Source: RGIG4097 sp964550635 (GTDB lineage: Bacteria > Bacillota > Clostridia > Christensenellales > CAG-917). Taken from it: a stretch of 33,769 nucleotides of DNA. How positions within the stretch are numbered: position 1 is the stretch's first letter; each line of letters opens with the position of its first letter. The position numbers and the translations under genes are program-made. Below, in pieces: positions 14,798 to 23,524 of this stretch. The stretch is from assembly GCA_964550635.1 (NCBI GenBank), contig CAZJZV010000016.1:1-33769 (forward strand), read 5' to 3'. The notes beneath the pieces were generated by a model. That model worked only from the letters and a program-made list of their open reading frames with translations, did no database searches and was not told where the DNA came from.

Positions 14798-17395
14798 TTA
14801 GTAGTTTCCGTGCAATCTTGCGATGAGTTTGTTGTTCACCTTGTAGGTGCTACTCGGCGAGATGTCACCGTAGGTTTGACCGTAACTGAACAAGAGTGCG
14901 TCAAGATGTATGGGCAGGTTGAGAATGGTGTTCGATTTCACCATTTGTATTCTCTCGTCTTCCAAGGTGTATTCGAGATATGAATCTTCGCCTACCCCTG
15001 CGGATATGAAGCCCAAGTGGAAGTACGGCGCTCTTTCGTGACTGACCGACCACGTGTCCATAAAGGACTTGTTGCCGAGCAAGTGTTCTCTTGCATACGC
15101 ATTGATGACCGAGAACATTGCGTTGTCGTAGTCGCTGAGAAGTTCGAGTGCTTCGAGGGGTTGCCAGTTGTAGATGTCAAGGAAGCCTTCTTGTTTGATT
15201 GAACTATTCTTGCCTTCCGCGACGTGTTTCTCTGCCATTTCGGGAGTGTTGTACTCGTTCGAGCCGTTGCTATAATTGCCGTAATAGACGGTCGAGCCTG
15301 TGCCGACAAGGTTTGACATGACGCAGTTGCGGAGAGTGATACGCGAATAGCACACGCCCGTTTCGTCCGCTTCGGTGCCGGCATATATACCCGTCAGACA
15401 GCAGTTTCTGATGATAGAGCCGTTGACAAGGAAGTCCGCGTTGTCGCAGACGATAGCCATAGAGCAGTTTTCGATGATGCAATATTCAATCTTGATATTC
15501 TCGTGGTGATTGGAATTGCCACTGCCGAGTTGATAGATATTGATACCTCTGCCCTGCAAGCCTTTCGTGTCGCCTGCGGAAGTGATTTCTTCTTGTGCGC
15601 TATTGGGACGGACGATGAGATTTGACACCGTCACGTTGCTCTCGACGATGAGAATAAGCTCGTCGTTTTTGCCGACCTGTTGGAATTCCGCGGAATAAGA
15701 CTTGCCGTTTCCGTAGATGTCCTTGTAGGCGAATATGCCGACGTCTCTCCAATTCTCGTACTTGCCGTTTCTGTCGTCCATGAAGATAATATCGTCTTCA
15801 AAGGAGATAGCGCGTTGTTCGTTGGACGCCTTTTTGAGTTCCGCCCACGAGCGAGCCGCGATACCCGACGTGACTTTGACGTCGAAGGTGTGAGTGGTGT
15901 ACTCCGCGGTGCTATATTGAGGATGTTTCGCACTGACGACGACGGTCAAAACATTCTCTTCATAGGCGATTTTATCCTTGTTGAAGAAGAGCACGTTATC
16001 CACAAAGTACGCTTTGTCCGTTATCTCACCGTTTTCGTAGACCTCGAAGTTGAATGCGGAATAAAATTCCTTGGCTTCTGTGGGGTCTTCGGGCGCGATA
16101 GGACGCAGGAAGTTGATTGCAAACGAGTTGTTCGTGGTCGAGTAGTCGCCTAAATCCTTCGGTTTGACGTACTTTTCGGAAGCGAACACGGTTTCTCTGC
16201 CGATACCCACTTCAAACGCACTGTTACTGCGGTCGATAGCAAGGACAGACACTTTGTCTTCCACGCGGACGAGAATGCTTGCCGTACCGTCAGGAGAAGT
16301 AGCGGTCAAGGTAGCATACCCTTTTCCGATAGTGGTAACAACGCCGTTTTCATCGACTTTTGCGACCTTTTCGTCGTCGGACGACCAAGAGACAGACGGC
16401 GCACCGACTGCAAACACACTGCTATACTTTGCTTTGAGATAGAGTGTTGCGCCCGTCGTCAAGGTGAAAGAATCGTCTTTGCTCGCGTCGTAACCGAAGA
16501 GTTTTGCGTTTTCGATTTCGATATCCTTTTCCGAGCAGGTGAATATGGATACAATCTCTTCACCTACGGTGAAACTTGCGTTTGCACCGCTATTCACGAC
16601 GATTTTTCCGTCTGCTATGGTGCAGTTTTGGAGAGCGGATATATCGCTTTCTTCAAGTCCGAGACTTGCAAGCGGGATTTCGCTCACGTGGGAGTAGAAC
16701 GATTTGCCGAATTTCGTCGCACCGCTTGCAACGGTGATTTCTACGCTTGCGGACACGTTTCCGTTTGCGGTATCAACGCTATGACTGATTGTTGCCGTGC
16801 CGACTCCGACTGCGGAAATCACACCGTTTTCGTCGATTTTCACAACGTTTTCGTCGCTTGACGACCAAACCGCGCCGTCCGCAACGCTTTCAATGGGGGT
16901 ATAGACCGCTTCTGCAAGTGCGACTCCCCCGACGATGAGATTTGTTTTTGCCTTTATCGTCACTTTTTTGACTTCGTTGTCAACCACGTAGACGAAGCAT
17001 CTATCGGACACGCCGTCCGCGGACACCTTCACGTAGAAGTGACAATAGGTGTTGATTGCGATTTTGCCTGCGTTATCGTCCACCACAACTGCGGCAGGCT
17101 CCGTGACGAAACCTTGCTCGTAGTTTTCGGTGTACTCGTCGTCAAGGCAAACCAAGTCTTCGATCACCCATTCAAGCGTTTTATCGTTTGCTTTTTCGGG
17201 CAGGACGGTGACGGACAGGTAGTCATTCAAGTCGACTACGTCCGTCGTCATACCGATTTCGATATTCTCTTCGGACATAATCACTTGTTCGACGCCGATA
17301 TATGCGCGGACGGAAACGAAAACGCTAACCGCCGCCACGACTGCTACAATTACTACGGGAATAATAACCAATATTCCCACCATAAGTTTTTTCAT
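14798..17395 (-). CDS. Large membrane-anchored Big_2 surface protein, paralog B
   Basis: An 865-residue protein. Residues 5-28 form one membrane helix after MKK, so the rest should lie outside the cell. Ig-like Big_2 repeats lie at about 143-223 (WSSSDENVVKIDENGVISAVGVG) and 299-380 (WSSDDEKVAKVDENGVVTTIGKG). A spacer region with YENGEITDKAYFV follows at about 453-465, then a beta-helix-like segment at about 580-700 of short repeats such as IEYCIIENC, GSIIRNCCLTGI and TLRNCVMSNL. Next come GFLDIYNWQ (737-745) and the conserved tail NNKLIARLHGNY. Several paired Cys occur in the helix turns. It is homologous along its length to paralogs A and C but more distant. The ribosome site is weak (AAAGAT). 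The family name and role are unknown; a surface adhesin or glycan-binding role is only a guess. Confidence 0.88.
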   Translation of the reverse strand: MKKLMVGILVIIPVVIVAVVAAVSVFVSVRAYIGVEQVIMSEENIEIGMTTDVVDLNDYLSVTVLPEKANDKTLEWVIEDLVCLDDEYTENYEQGFVTEPAAVVVDDNAGKIAINTYCHFYVKVSADGVSDRCFVYVVDNEVKKVTIKAKTNLIVGGVALAEAVYTPIESVADGAVWSSSDENVVKIDENGVISAVGVGTATISHSVDTANGNVSASVEITVASGATKFGKSFYSHVSEIPLASLGLEESDISALQNCTIADGKIVVNSGANASFTVGEEIVSIFTCSEKDIEIENAKLFGYDASKDDSFTLTTGATLYLKAKYSSVFAVGAPSVSWSSDDEKVAKVDENGVVTTIGKGYATLTATSPDGTASILVRVEDKVSVLAIDRSNSAFEVGIGRETVFASEKYVKPKDLGDYSTTNNSFAINFLRPIAPEDPTEAKEFYSAFNFEVYENGEITDKAYFVDNVLFFNKDKIAYEENVLTVVVSAKHPQYSTAEYTTHTFDVKVTSGIAARSWAELKKASNEQRAISFEDDIIFMDDRNGKYENWRDVGIFAYKDIYGNGKSYSAEFQQVGKNDELILIVESNVTVSNLIVRPNSAQEEITSAGDTKGLQGRGINIYQLGSGNSNHHENIKIEYCIIENCSMAIVCDNADFLVNGSIIRNCCLTGIYAGTEADETGVCYSRITLRNCVMSNLVGTGSTVYYGNYSNGSNEYNTPEMAEKHVAEGKNSSIKQEGFLDIYNWQPLEALELLSDYDNAMFSVINAYAREHLLGNKSFMDTWSVSHERAPYFHLGFISAGVGEDSYLEYTLEDERIQMVKSNTILNLPIHLDALLFSYGQTYGDISPSSTYKVNNKLIARLHGNY

Positions 17396-17458
17396 AATTA
17401 TCTTTGTTTGCTAAACGCGGGCGGAGAATCTCTGCTCTATCGCTAGCCAATCCTATCC

Positions 17459-20206
17459 TTATTTGTTGAAGTCGAAGGACACGGACTCGCCGTATTCAAC
17501 TCCTACTCCGTGAAGTCTGTTGATAAGTTTCTTGTTGACGGTGTAAGTCGAAGCGGGCGTTATATCTTCGGTCTTGTTGTCGTAGACGAAGAAGTAGCAC
17601 GTATTCTCAACCAAATCACCGATGCCCGACACCATATCGCTCGTGAAAGTGGTGAGGCGTTTGTCTTGTATCGAGCCAGACAAACAGGACTTATCGAGCA
17701 TGCCCGTACTCATAAAACCGAGATGGAAATACTCTTCGCGGTTGTACGAATAGCGGAAATTGTCAAGAGACTTATCCGTGATTTTCTCACGAAGAAGTGC
17801 GTTTATCATCTGCGCAAGCGCGATTTCCGTCGAACCCGTACCGATTGCGGTGTCGGGCAAGAATTTCATCGTGCTGACAGGTTGCCAGTTGTAGATGTCA
17901 AGAAAACCTTTTTGAGTGAAGGTGGTGACTCTACCCTCTGCAATCAACTGATCTCTATGCGCTTCACCTTGTGCGGAATACTTATTGAAGTCAAGGTTAA
18001 GACTTAGTCCGGTAAGGTTGGACATAACGCAGTTTTCCATGGTGAGATGAGTATACATTGCCGCATAGGAATATACCGCCCAAGCACGTGTATAAATACC
18101 AACGTTACAAGAATTTCTGAAGATACATCCATTGAGATAAGTTTCACAAACGAAAGCTTTATAAAGCACGTCCGCATTCTCGAAAATGCAGTACTCACTG
18201 CGGTTTCCTCGAACAAACTTATCATTGCCGAAACTATCTCTATCACCCGTATATTCGCCATTGTCCAATGGCCCCGCCAAAACGCAAACGCCTTTCAAAC
18301 CTTCGGTATCTTCAGCGGTGATGATGTCCTTGACCGTTCTGTTTGCACGCATGATTACGTTCGAGATAAGCACGTCGTTTCCTTTGACGTAAGCAAGGGC
18401 ACTCATATTACAAGTGAGTTGTCCGCTTTCTGCGGAGAAGATATAGCCGTTACCGTATAAACTCTTATAAAGGTGAAGTTGAGATGATTCTTGTTTTTTG
18501 TACACGCACTTCGACGAGTCGCCGTCAAACTGTCCTTCGGGCACGTCGTAGAGAGTGACGTTTTTCACAAGAACCATATTATTCTGTCTTGCGTCCGCGG
18601 TTTTGCGAAGTGCCGCGTAGCTGTCGATTGCAACGCCGTTCACGACCTTGATATTCACGCTATCGGTTGTCAACTTGCTTCCTTCGTATCTTGGATATTT
18701 CGCACTGACTTTGACGGTGAGTTCGGTCTTTTCGGTCACTTTATCGTGATTGAAGAAAAGACGATTGCCGTCAAAATAGCCTTTGTCGCTGACTTCGCCG
18801 TTTTCAAGCAGAGTGAACGTGAACGCGTCGTAGAATAATTCCTTGTCCGTCGTGGGAGTGGGGAATGCAAGTTCGACGTCGATATAGTTTGCAGTCAGAG
18901 TGCCTGCGGACACGTCCGAATATCTCAAAGTCGGAATCACGTATTCGAGCGCAAGCCCGATTTCCTTGAATTCGTCTTTCGTCTTGTCAAGAATGACGGT
19001 TGCGACCTTGCTTCTGACCATGATTTCGATTTCGTCGCTACTGTCGCCGACGGTTACGGTGACTTTGACGACACCGTCTTTCAGCGCGGAAAGTACGCCG
19101 TTACTATCCACGGTTGCGATTTCACTGTCGTCAACCGCCCAACTTGCGACGATTTCATCCGACTTGAAAGCACTCTTCCAAACCGCTTGAAGTGCGAGTT
19201 TGTCGCCGACTGAAAACACGAAACTTTCTCTCTCGTCGTCGTATGCGTAGAGATTTTTATTTTTGATTTGCACGCCGTCCGTGACGGTGACGGTGCAAAC
19301 GCCGTTTGCGGTTTCAAAATTCGCTTCGGTCTTGTCGTCTGCGATGACGATAAATTCTCCGTCAATCGTGCAGTTGACCGTATTGATGATTTCGCTTGCA
19401 TTCACACCGAATGCAGAGAGTGCGATACGTCTTTCGTGAGCGGACACGTCAGTGCCGAGCAAAGTCACGTTTTTCGCGACGTTGATTTCATAAGGTGCGC
19501 TTTCAACGTATTCGTTGTCGGAGGTATACACTCTTGCGACTACGTTTGCACTGCCCGCTTTGAGAGCGTTGACCGCGCCGTTTTCGTCAATCGTCAAAAC
19601 GTTTTCATCGTATGAAATCCATTCCACTCTTTCATACGTTGCGCCCACGGGGGACACGAATATGGAAAGAAGTGCGTTTTTGCTTTCGCTCAAACTACTC
19701 GCGCCTTTGACTTCCACCGCTTTCAACACGTCGTCCACGACGCTCACGGTGCAACTTGCGGTGTAGGTTTCCGCCATACCGCTAATCACGAATGCGCAAC
19801 CCGAATTGACTTTGAAGAGTCCGGTCGTATTCTCGTCCACCGCACTTCCGTATGCGTCCACGAGAGTGACGGGGGGAAGGACTTCTTTCACGCTTGCGTT
19901 TTCGTCGTCCTTATGTTCGAGATAGTACTCGTATTCCTGACGGTAGACGTCGTCGAAACAACTGACGTTGCTGATTTCCCACGTGCAAGTCTTATCCGAC
20001 GCTCTGTCGGGAAGAATGGTGACCGTCAAGAAGTCGTTGATATCGTAGATATTTTCGTTGAATGCGATTTCGAGCACGCTTTTGTCAAACGAAATCTCTT
20101 CAACGCCTATATGCGCTCGGGTGGAAACCACCACGGACACAAGAGAAACGGCGGCAAGGATAATCACCGGGATGATTATCAAAATGCCAATCATTATCTT
20201 TTTCAT
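17459..20206 (-). CDS. Large membrane-anchored Big_2 surface protein, paralog C
   Basis: A 915-residue protein of the same design: membrane anchor at about 5-27, an acidic divergent region, Big_2 repeats at about 165-250 and 320-405, the shared YENG/LLENGEVSDKGYF segment, a beta-helix-like part (IMRANRTVKDIITAEDTEGLKG, then SEYCIFENA, NGCIFRNSCNVGIY and MENCVMSNLTG) and GFLDIYNWQ. Its tail runs about 16 residues past the common end (KLINRLHGVGVEYGES...). TGGAG precedes the ATG, only 12 bases after the stop of the ABC permease, so it is co-transcribed with the transporter. The middle section is almost identical to paralog A while the N-terminus is not. Confidence 0.9.
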   Translation of the reverse strand: MKKIMIGILIIIPVIILAAVSLVSVVVSTRAHIGVEEISFDKSVLEIAFNENIYDINDFLTVTILPDRASDKTCTWEISNVSCFDDVYRQEYEYYLEHKDDENASVKEVLPPVTLVDAYGSAVDENTTGLFKVNSGCAFVISGMAETYTASCTVSVVDDVLKAVEVKGASSLSESKNALLSIFVSPVGATYERVEWISYDENVLTIDENGAVNALKAGSANVVARVYTSDNEYVESAPYEINVAKNVTLLGTDVSAHERRIALSAFGVNASEIINTVNCTIDGEFIVIADDKTEANFETANGVCTVTVTDGVQIKNKNLYAYDDERESFVFSVGDKLALQAVWKSAFKSDEIVASWAVDDSEIATVDSNGVLSALKDGVVKVTVTVGDSSDEIEIMVRSKVATVILDKTKDEFKEIGLALEYVIPTLRYSDVSAGTLTANYIDVELAFPTPTTDKELFYDAFTFTLLENGEVSDKGYFDGNRLFFNHDKVTEKTELTVKVSAKYPRYEGSKLTTDSVNIKVVNGVAIDSYAALRKTADARQNNMVLVKNVTLYDVPEGQFDGDSSKCVYKKQESSQLHLYKSLYGNGYIFSAESGQLTCNMSALAYVKGNDVLISNVIMRANRTVKDIITAEDTEGLKGVCVLAGPLDNGEYTGDRDSFGNDKFVRGNRSEYCIFENADVLYKAFVCETYLNGCIFRNSCNVGIYTRAWAVYSYAAMYTHLTMENCVMSNLTGLSLNLDFNKYSAQGEAHRDQLIAEGRVTTFTQKGFLDIYNWQPVSTMKFLPDTAIGTGSTEIALAQMINALLREKITDKSLDNFRYSYNREEYFHLGFMSTGMLDKSCLSGSIQDKRLTTFTSDMVSGIGDLVENTCYFFVYDNKTEDITPASTYTVNKKLINRLHGVGVEYGESVSFDFNK

Positions 20207-20218
20207 TCTTTTTCTCCA

Positions 20219-21925
20219 TTAAGGCACTATCTTGAGATAGCGTTTTTCGAGATTGACGAACAACAAGCATACGCTTGCGATAAGCACCGCGCCCGACACA
20301 CCTGCAAGTATGCCGTAGACTGCGGACGGCGTCATCACGAAACCGGAGTCACCAATCGTAAATCCGAAACTGAATATCATCGCAAACACGCCGTATACGA
20401 CTGCGGTGATGATACCCGTGAAGAGTGCGAGAGCAACGTTTTTGTTCGCACTGACGAGTTCACCGTCACCCGATACGTTGAAGGTCGGGGACTTGATGTC
20501 CGCCCACATAGACAAGCAAGTCTGTGCAAGCACGACCATTTCGGATATGCCGAAGATAGCCCCTACGTCCAAAGGCGACAGCACGTTCCCCCACTTATCC
20601 GAGCCGAAAGTCAACCCTACGACAAGGCAGGACAGTGCGACCGAAATCGTGCCGACCATTGCGTAAAGGAAGAGTTTGACCAAGATTTGATTGGTGTAGC
20701 TGACGGGGATAACCTTCGTATGATAAAACACGTTGCCTTCTCTCGAAATCGTCGTCGAGGCGAAGGATACGATTATGGTGACGAATATGATGATAACAAG
20801 AAGCGTAAGACCGGGGACTATCGTCGCGCCGACGCTCTTTTTGCCCATGGAAGCGGCGAGTTCGTTGCAATAGTAGACCATAACGGGTGCCGCGCACGCC
20901 ATAGCAAGATATTGGAAACTGTAGTTGAAACTTCTGAAGATAAGGAAAAATTCCCTGTGGAACAACGTCCCGAATACCGAGCGTTTTTTGTTCTTTTGGT
21001 TCTTCTTTTGGAAGGTGACCTTTTCAGTTTCGATACCTCTCAAAATCGTGCCATAGTAGAACTTCGTGGTGACGAAGTACGCGCCCACGCCAAGCACCGC
21101 GTTGACAAGGAATATCCAAAGGAATGAAAGTCCCAAATCTTTTGCGGTAAGTCCGCCCGCGACTTTGCCGTTGAGAACGTAAGCATACCAGTTGAAAGGA
21201 TAGGCGTGCGTTGCAAAGTTCGTGAGTTTCGCTTGGATGACGGGGTCGGTGAACAGGCTTGCGTTGTTGTCCGAGAGATAGGTGAGAACGCTCGACAACG
21301 CTTCCATATAAAGCACGAAACATCCGCATATCACGATGATGATGAAGATGAGAATGAGCAAGAATTGGTTCTTGATCGCATTGACGAACTTCATTGCGGG
21401 AATTGCAACGAGGTTTGCGACGAAGAACGGGAACATCGTCGAGAAGATTATCATACCGATCGCGGCAAAATAATATCCGACGGCGGCTTCCGTCACCACG
21501 CCAAATACGACGTAGAAAGGAAGGGTGAACAACACGCACACTACGAAGTTGTGAAGTGCGCAGTAGATTGATTTTGCGATGAGAATTTCGGCGCCGTTCA
21601 CGGGGAATCGCAACAATAATTCGTTGTCGCCGTTCATATATAGGTTTTTGACGACGGTCGCGATAGCCACGATTGTTTCGATGCCCATGGTGAGCAGGGT
21701 GATAAGCACGAGAAATTCAATTCTGAGTCCCGAACGCACGACGAACATTCTCGTCAGGAAATAGATACCTGCGACGAGAAGAGCGTAGACGACGAGTGCG
21801 AAAGATATGTTGACGACTTTCATCGCCTTATCTTTCGGAGTCATCTCCGTGCTCGTTCCGTAGCGAGAACGAAGGTCGAGGCGGAATAGCGTTTTGACGC
21901 TTTGCCAAGAAATGGATTGTTTCAT
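20219..21925 (-). CDS. ABC-2 type transporter permease
   Basis: A 568-residue membrane protein with hydrophobic segments spread over its whole length, in two clusters (about 35-215 and 325-565) around a loop containing the charged stretch QKKNQKNKKRS near 315. Residues 70-130 (MNGDNELLLRFPVNGAEILIAKSIYC) resemble the 'LP/FPvs..eil.aK' segment of ABC-2 exporter permeases of Bacillota. The ATG overlaps the ATPase stop by one base (TGATG), as in two-component ABC systems. It probably works as a homodimer or fused-half exporter with the 272-residue ATPase. The substrate is unknown; the surface proteins start 12 bases downstream. Confidence 0.9.
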   Translation of the reverse strand: MKQSISWQSVKTLFRLDLRSRYGTSTEMTPKDKAMKVVNISFALVVYALLVAGIYFLTRMFVVRSGLRIEFLVLITLLTMGIETIVAIATVVKNLYMNGDNELLLRFPVNGAEILIAKSIYCALHNFVVCVLFTLPFYVVFGVVTEAAVGYYFAAIGMIIFSTMFPFFVANLVAIPAMKFVNAIKNQFLLILIFIIIVICGCFVLYMEALSSVLTYLSDNNASLFTDPVIQAKLTNFATHAYPFNWYAYVLNGKVAGGLTAKDLGLSFLWIFLVNAVLGVGAYFVTTKFYYGTILRGIETEKVTFQKKNQKNKKRSVFGTLFHREFFLIFRSFNYSFQYLAMACAAPVMVYYCNELAASMGKKSVGATIVPGLTLLVIIIFVTIIVSFASTTISREGNVFYHTKVIPVSYTNQILVKLFLYAMVGTISVALSCLVVGLTFGSDKWGNVLSPLDVGAIFGISEMVVLAQTCLSMWADIKSPTFNVSGDGELVSANKNVALALFTGIITAVVYGVFAMIFSFGFTIGDSGFVMTPSAVYGILAGVSGAVLIASVCLLFVNLEKRYLKIVP

Positions 21926-22743
21926 CAGTCCTGATCCTCCGTTTCGACGGTATCGTTTTCTACGGGCATATCGGGGCGCATATCCGCGCTTTCTTGTGCC
22001 GCGTAGTCTTCAAACAAACGTTTTTCGTAAGTGCCGGTGATCTTGAAGAATCTTTCTTCGAGGTTCGCCTTGTTTTGTTCGTTGTTTTTGAGATCGAACA
22101 TATCGATGAGTTTGCCTTCGTTGATGACCGCTACTCTATCGCAAAGCTTCTTGACAAGGTCAAGGTTGTGAGAACTGAAAAATACGGTGTTGCCCTTCGC
22201 GCAGTGTTCACGCATATGTGCGATGATTTCCGCGGTGGATTGGGGGTCCAAGCCCATCATAGGTTCGTCAAGCACCCAGAGTTTAGGCTCGTGAATGAGA
22301 GCGGCGATGATACAAATCTTTTGTTTCATGCCGTGTGAATACGCTTTGATTTGTCTGTCCGCGGCGTAGCGAAGTTTGAAAAGATCGATATAACGTTCAA
22401 ATCTTTCCGTTCTGTCCGCGAGAGAAACTTTGTAAAGGTCTGCAACGTAGTCCACGTATTCTCTGCCCGTGAGTTTCTCGTAGACGGAGTGGTTGTCGGG
22501 AACGTAGCCCATATCCATCTTTGCCGCGATAGGATCCTTTTGGATGTCGTGACCGCAGATTTCGATCGTACCACCGTCGAAGGGAAGGATGCCCGTCAAG
22601 CACTTTATGGTCGTGGATTTGCCCGCGCCGTTTTGTCCGAGAAAACCGAAGATTTCACCGGGTTGAAGTTCGATACTAATATCGTCGACAGCAAGTCTGT
22701 CGCTCTTGGGATATTTCTTTGTCAAATGGTCTATTTTAAGCAT
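21925..22743 (-). CDS. ABC transporter ATP-binding protein
   Basis: A 272-residue ATPase with Walker A GQNGAGKST at 36-44, Q-loop region near 80 (MGYVPDNHSVYEKLTG, the 'PE/PD..Y..LT' pattern of drug- and peptide-export ATPases), signature YSHGMKQK at 135-142 (a variant of LSGGQ common in ABC-2 exporters), Walker B LWVLDEP at 155-161 and the H-loop in SSHNLD. The last 60 residues form a charged acidic tail. CAGGAG lies about 10 bases upstream. It energises the permease with which it overlaps. It follows a small membrane protein by 71 bases that contain two short hairpins. Confidence 0.97.
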   Translation of the reverse strand: MLKIDHLTKKYPKSDRLAVDDISIELQPGEIFGFLGQNGAGKSTTIKCLTGILPFDGGTIEICGHDIQKDPIAAKMDMGYVPDNHSVYEKLTGREYVDYVADLYKVSLADRTERFERYIDLFKLRYAADRQIKAYSHGMKQKICIIAALIHEPKLWVLDEPMMGLDPQSTAEIIAHMREHCAKGNTVFFSSHNLDLVKKLCDRVAVINEGKLIDMFDLKNNEQNKANLEERFFKITGTYEKRLFEDYAAQESADMRPDMPVENDTVETEDQD

Positions 22744-22814
22744 AACGTTTTTCTCCTGATTATTTTATTTGCGACCTAGTCGCGAAAAGTGTTCTCCGAC
22801 GAGAAACAAAAATA

Positions 22815-23249
22815 TCATTGCAGTAGCACTGACGAAACTTTGAGTTCAAAGGATGACGACGAGGATTTCTTCTCTTTTGCGAAGCCCGAATACGAACCTT
22901 TGTCGAAGAACAGGTAGTTCAAAAACAGTCTGCCCTTGACAAGCACGCAACGCACTCTTTCCGCCGAGAAGAGAATAAAGCCGAAAACCGCCGATACGCT
23001 GACGAATTTCAACGTCAATACGGCGTAAAGCATAGAGCGGGAAGTCAGGACGTACAACGCCTGCCAGACGACGCCCGTCAAAAAGGTTGCCACAAACATG
23101 AGCGCAAACACCGCCGAAATCACACGACGAATCCCCGTCGGCAAGTTTTTGACGATAATGCCGACCACGGACAAAACGGCGAGCACGATGATTGTGCTTG
23201 CCACACCGACAATGGTGCTTGTTAAGTTTGAAATCACGTCTACGTTCAT
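22815..23249 (-). CDS. Small membrane protein of unknown function
   Basis: A 144-residue protein with about three hydrophobic helices (about 10-35, 44-66 and 75-97) and a C-terminal soluble part with a basic, Ser-rich stretch (KEKKSSSSSFELK). I do not recognise the family. It is the first gene behind the consensus promoter at 23335-23307 and precedes the ABC ATPase in the same direction, so it may be an accessory or regulatory membrane subunit of that transporter (inference). Confidence 0.7.
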   Translation of the reverse strand: MNVDVISNLTSTIVGVASTIIVLAVLSVVGIIVKNLPTGIRRVISAVFALMFVATFLTGVVWQALYVLTSRSMLYAVLTLKFVSVSAVFGFILFSAERVRCVLVKGRLFLNYLFFDKGSYSGFAKEKKSSSSSFELKVSSVLLQ

Positions 23250-23306
23250 ATTATCATTCGATTTTAGCGATTATACGCGTGCGCATATAATACAATATCT
23301 TGTACC

Positions 23307-23335
23307 ATTTTACCACGAAGGTACCAATGTGTCAA
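23307..23335 (-). promoter_or_regulatory. Promoter of the ABC/surface-protein unit
   Basis: On the minus strand TTGACA (23335-23330), 17 bp, TAAAAT (23312-23307). TGGTA occurs three times in the same orientation across the spacer and -10 (TGGTACC, TGGTAAA, TGGTACA), a possible regulator site. Confidence 0.75.
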
Positions 23336-23446
23336 CGTTATATTTGATATATTTAACTTTCTAACCATATTTAGAGGTAATAACCGCGCGCAAAGGGCAT
23401 TCTCGACGATAAACCATAGATTTATTTCGCAAAGAGTGCAGTACGC

Positions 23447-23475
23447 TTGACTATTTCATCTAGAAAGAGTATAAA
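23447..23475 (+). promoter_or_regulatory. Promoter of the antiporter gene
   Basis: TTGACT (23447-23452), 17 bp and TATAAA (23470-23475), about 50 bases before the antiporter ATG. Confidence 0.65.
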
Positions 23476-23524
23476 GAGTTTCAAAAAGAAAGATTAAATT
23501 CTGCGTTTATCGCAAAGGCTATAT

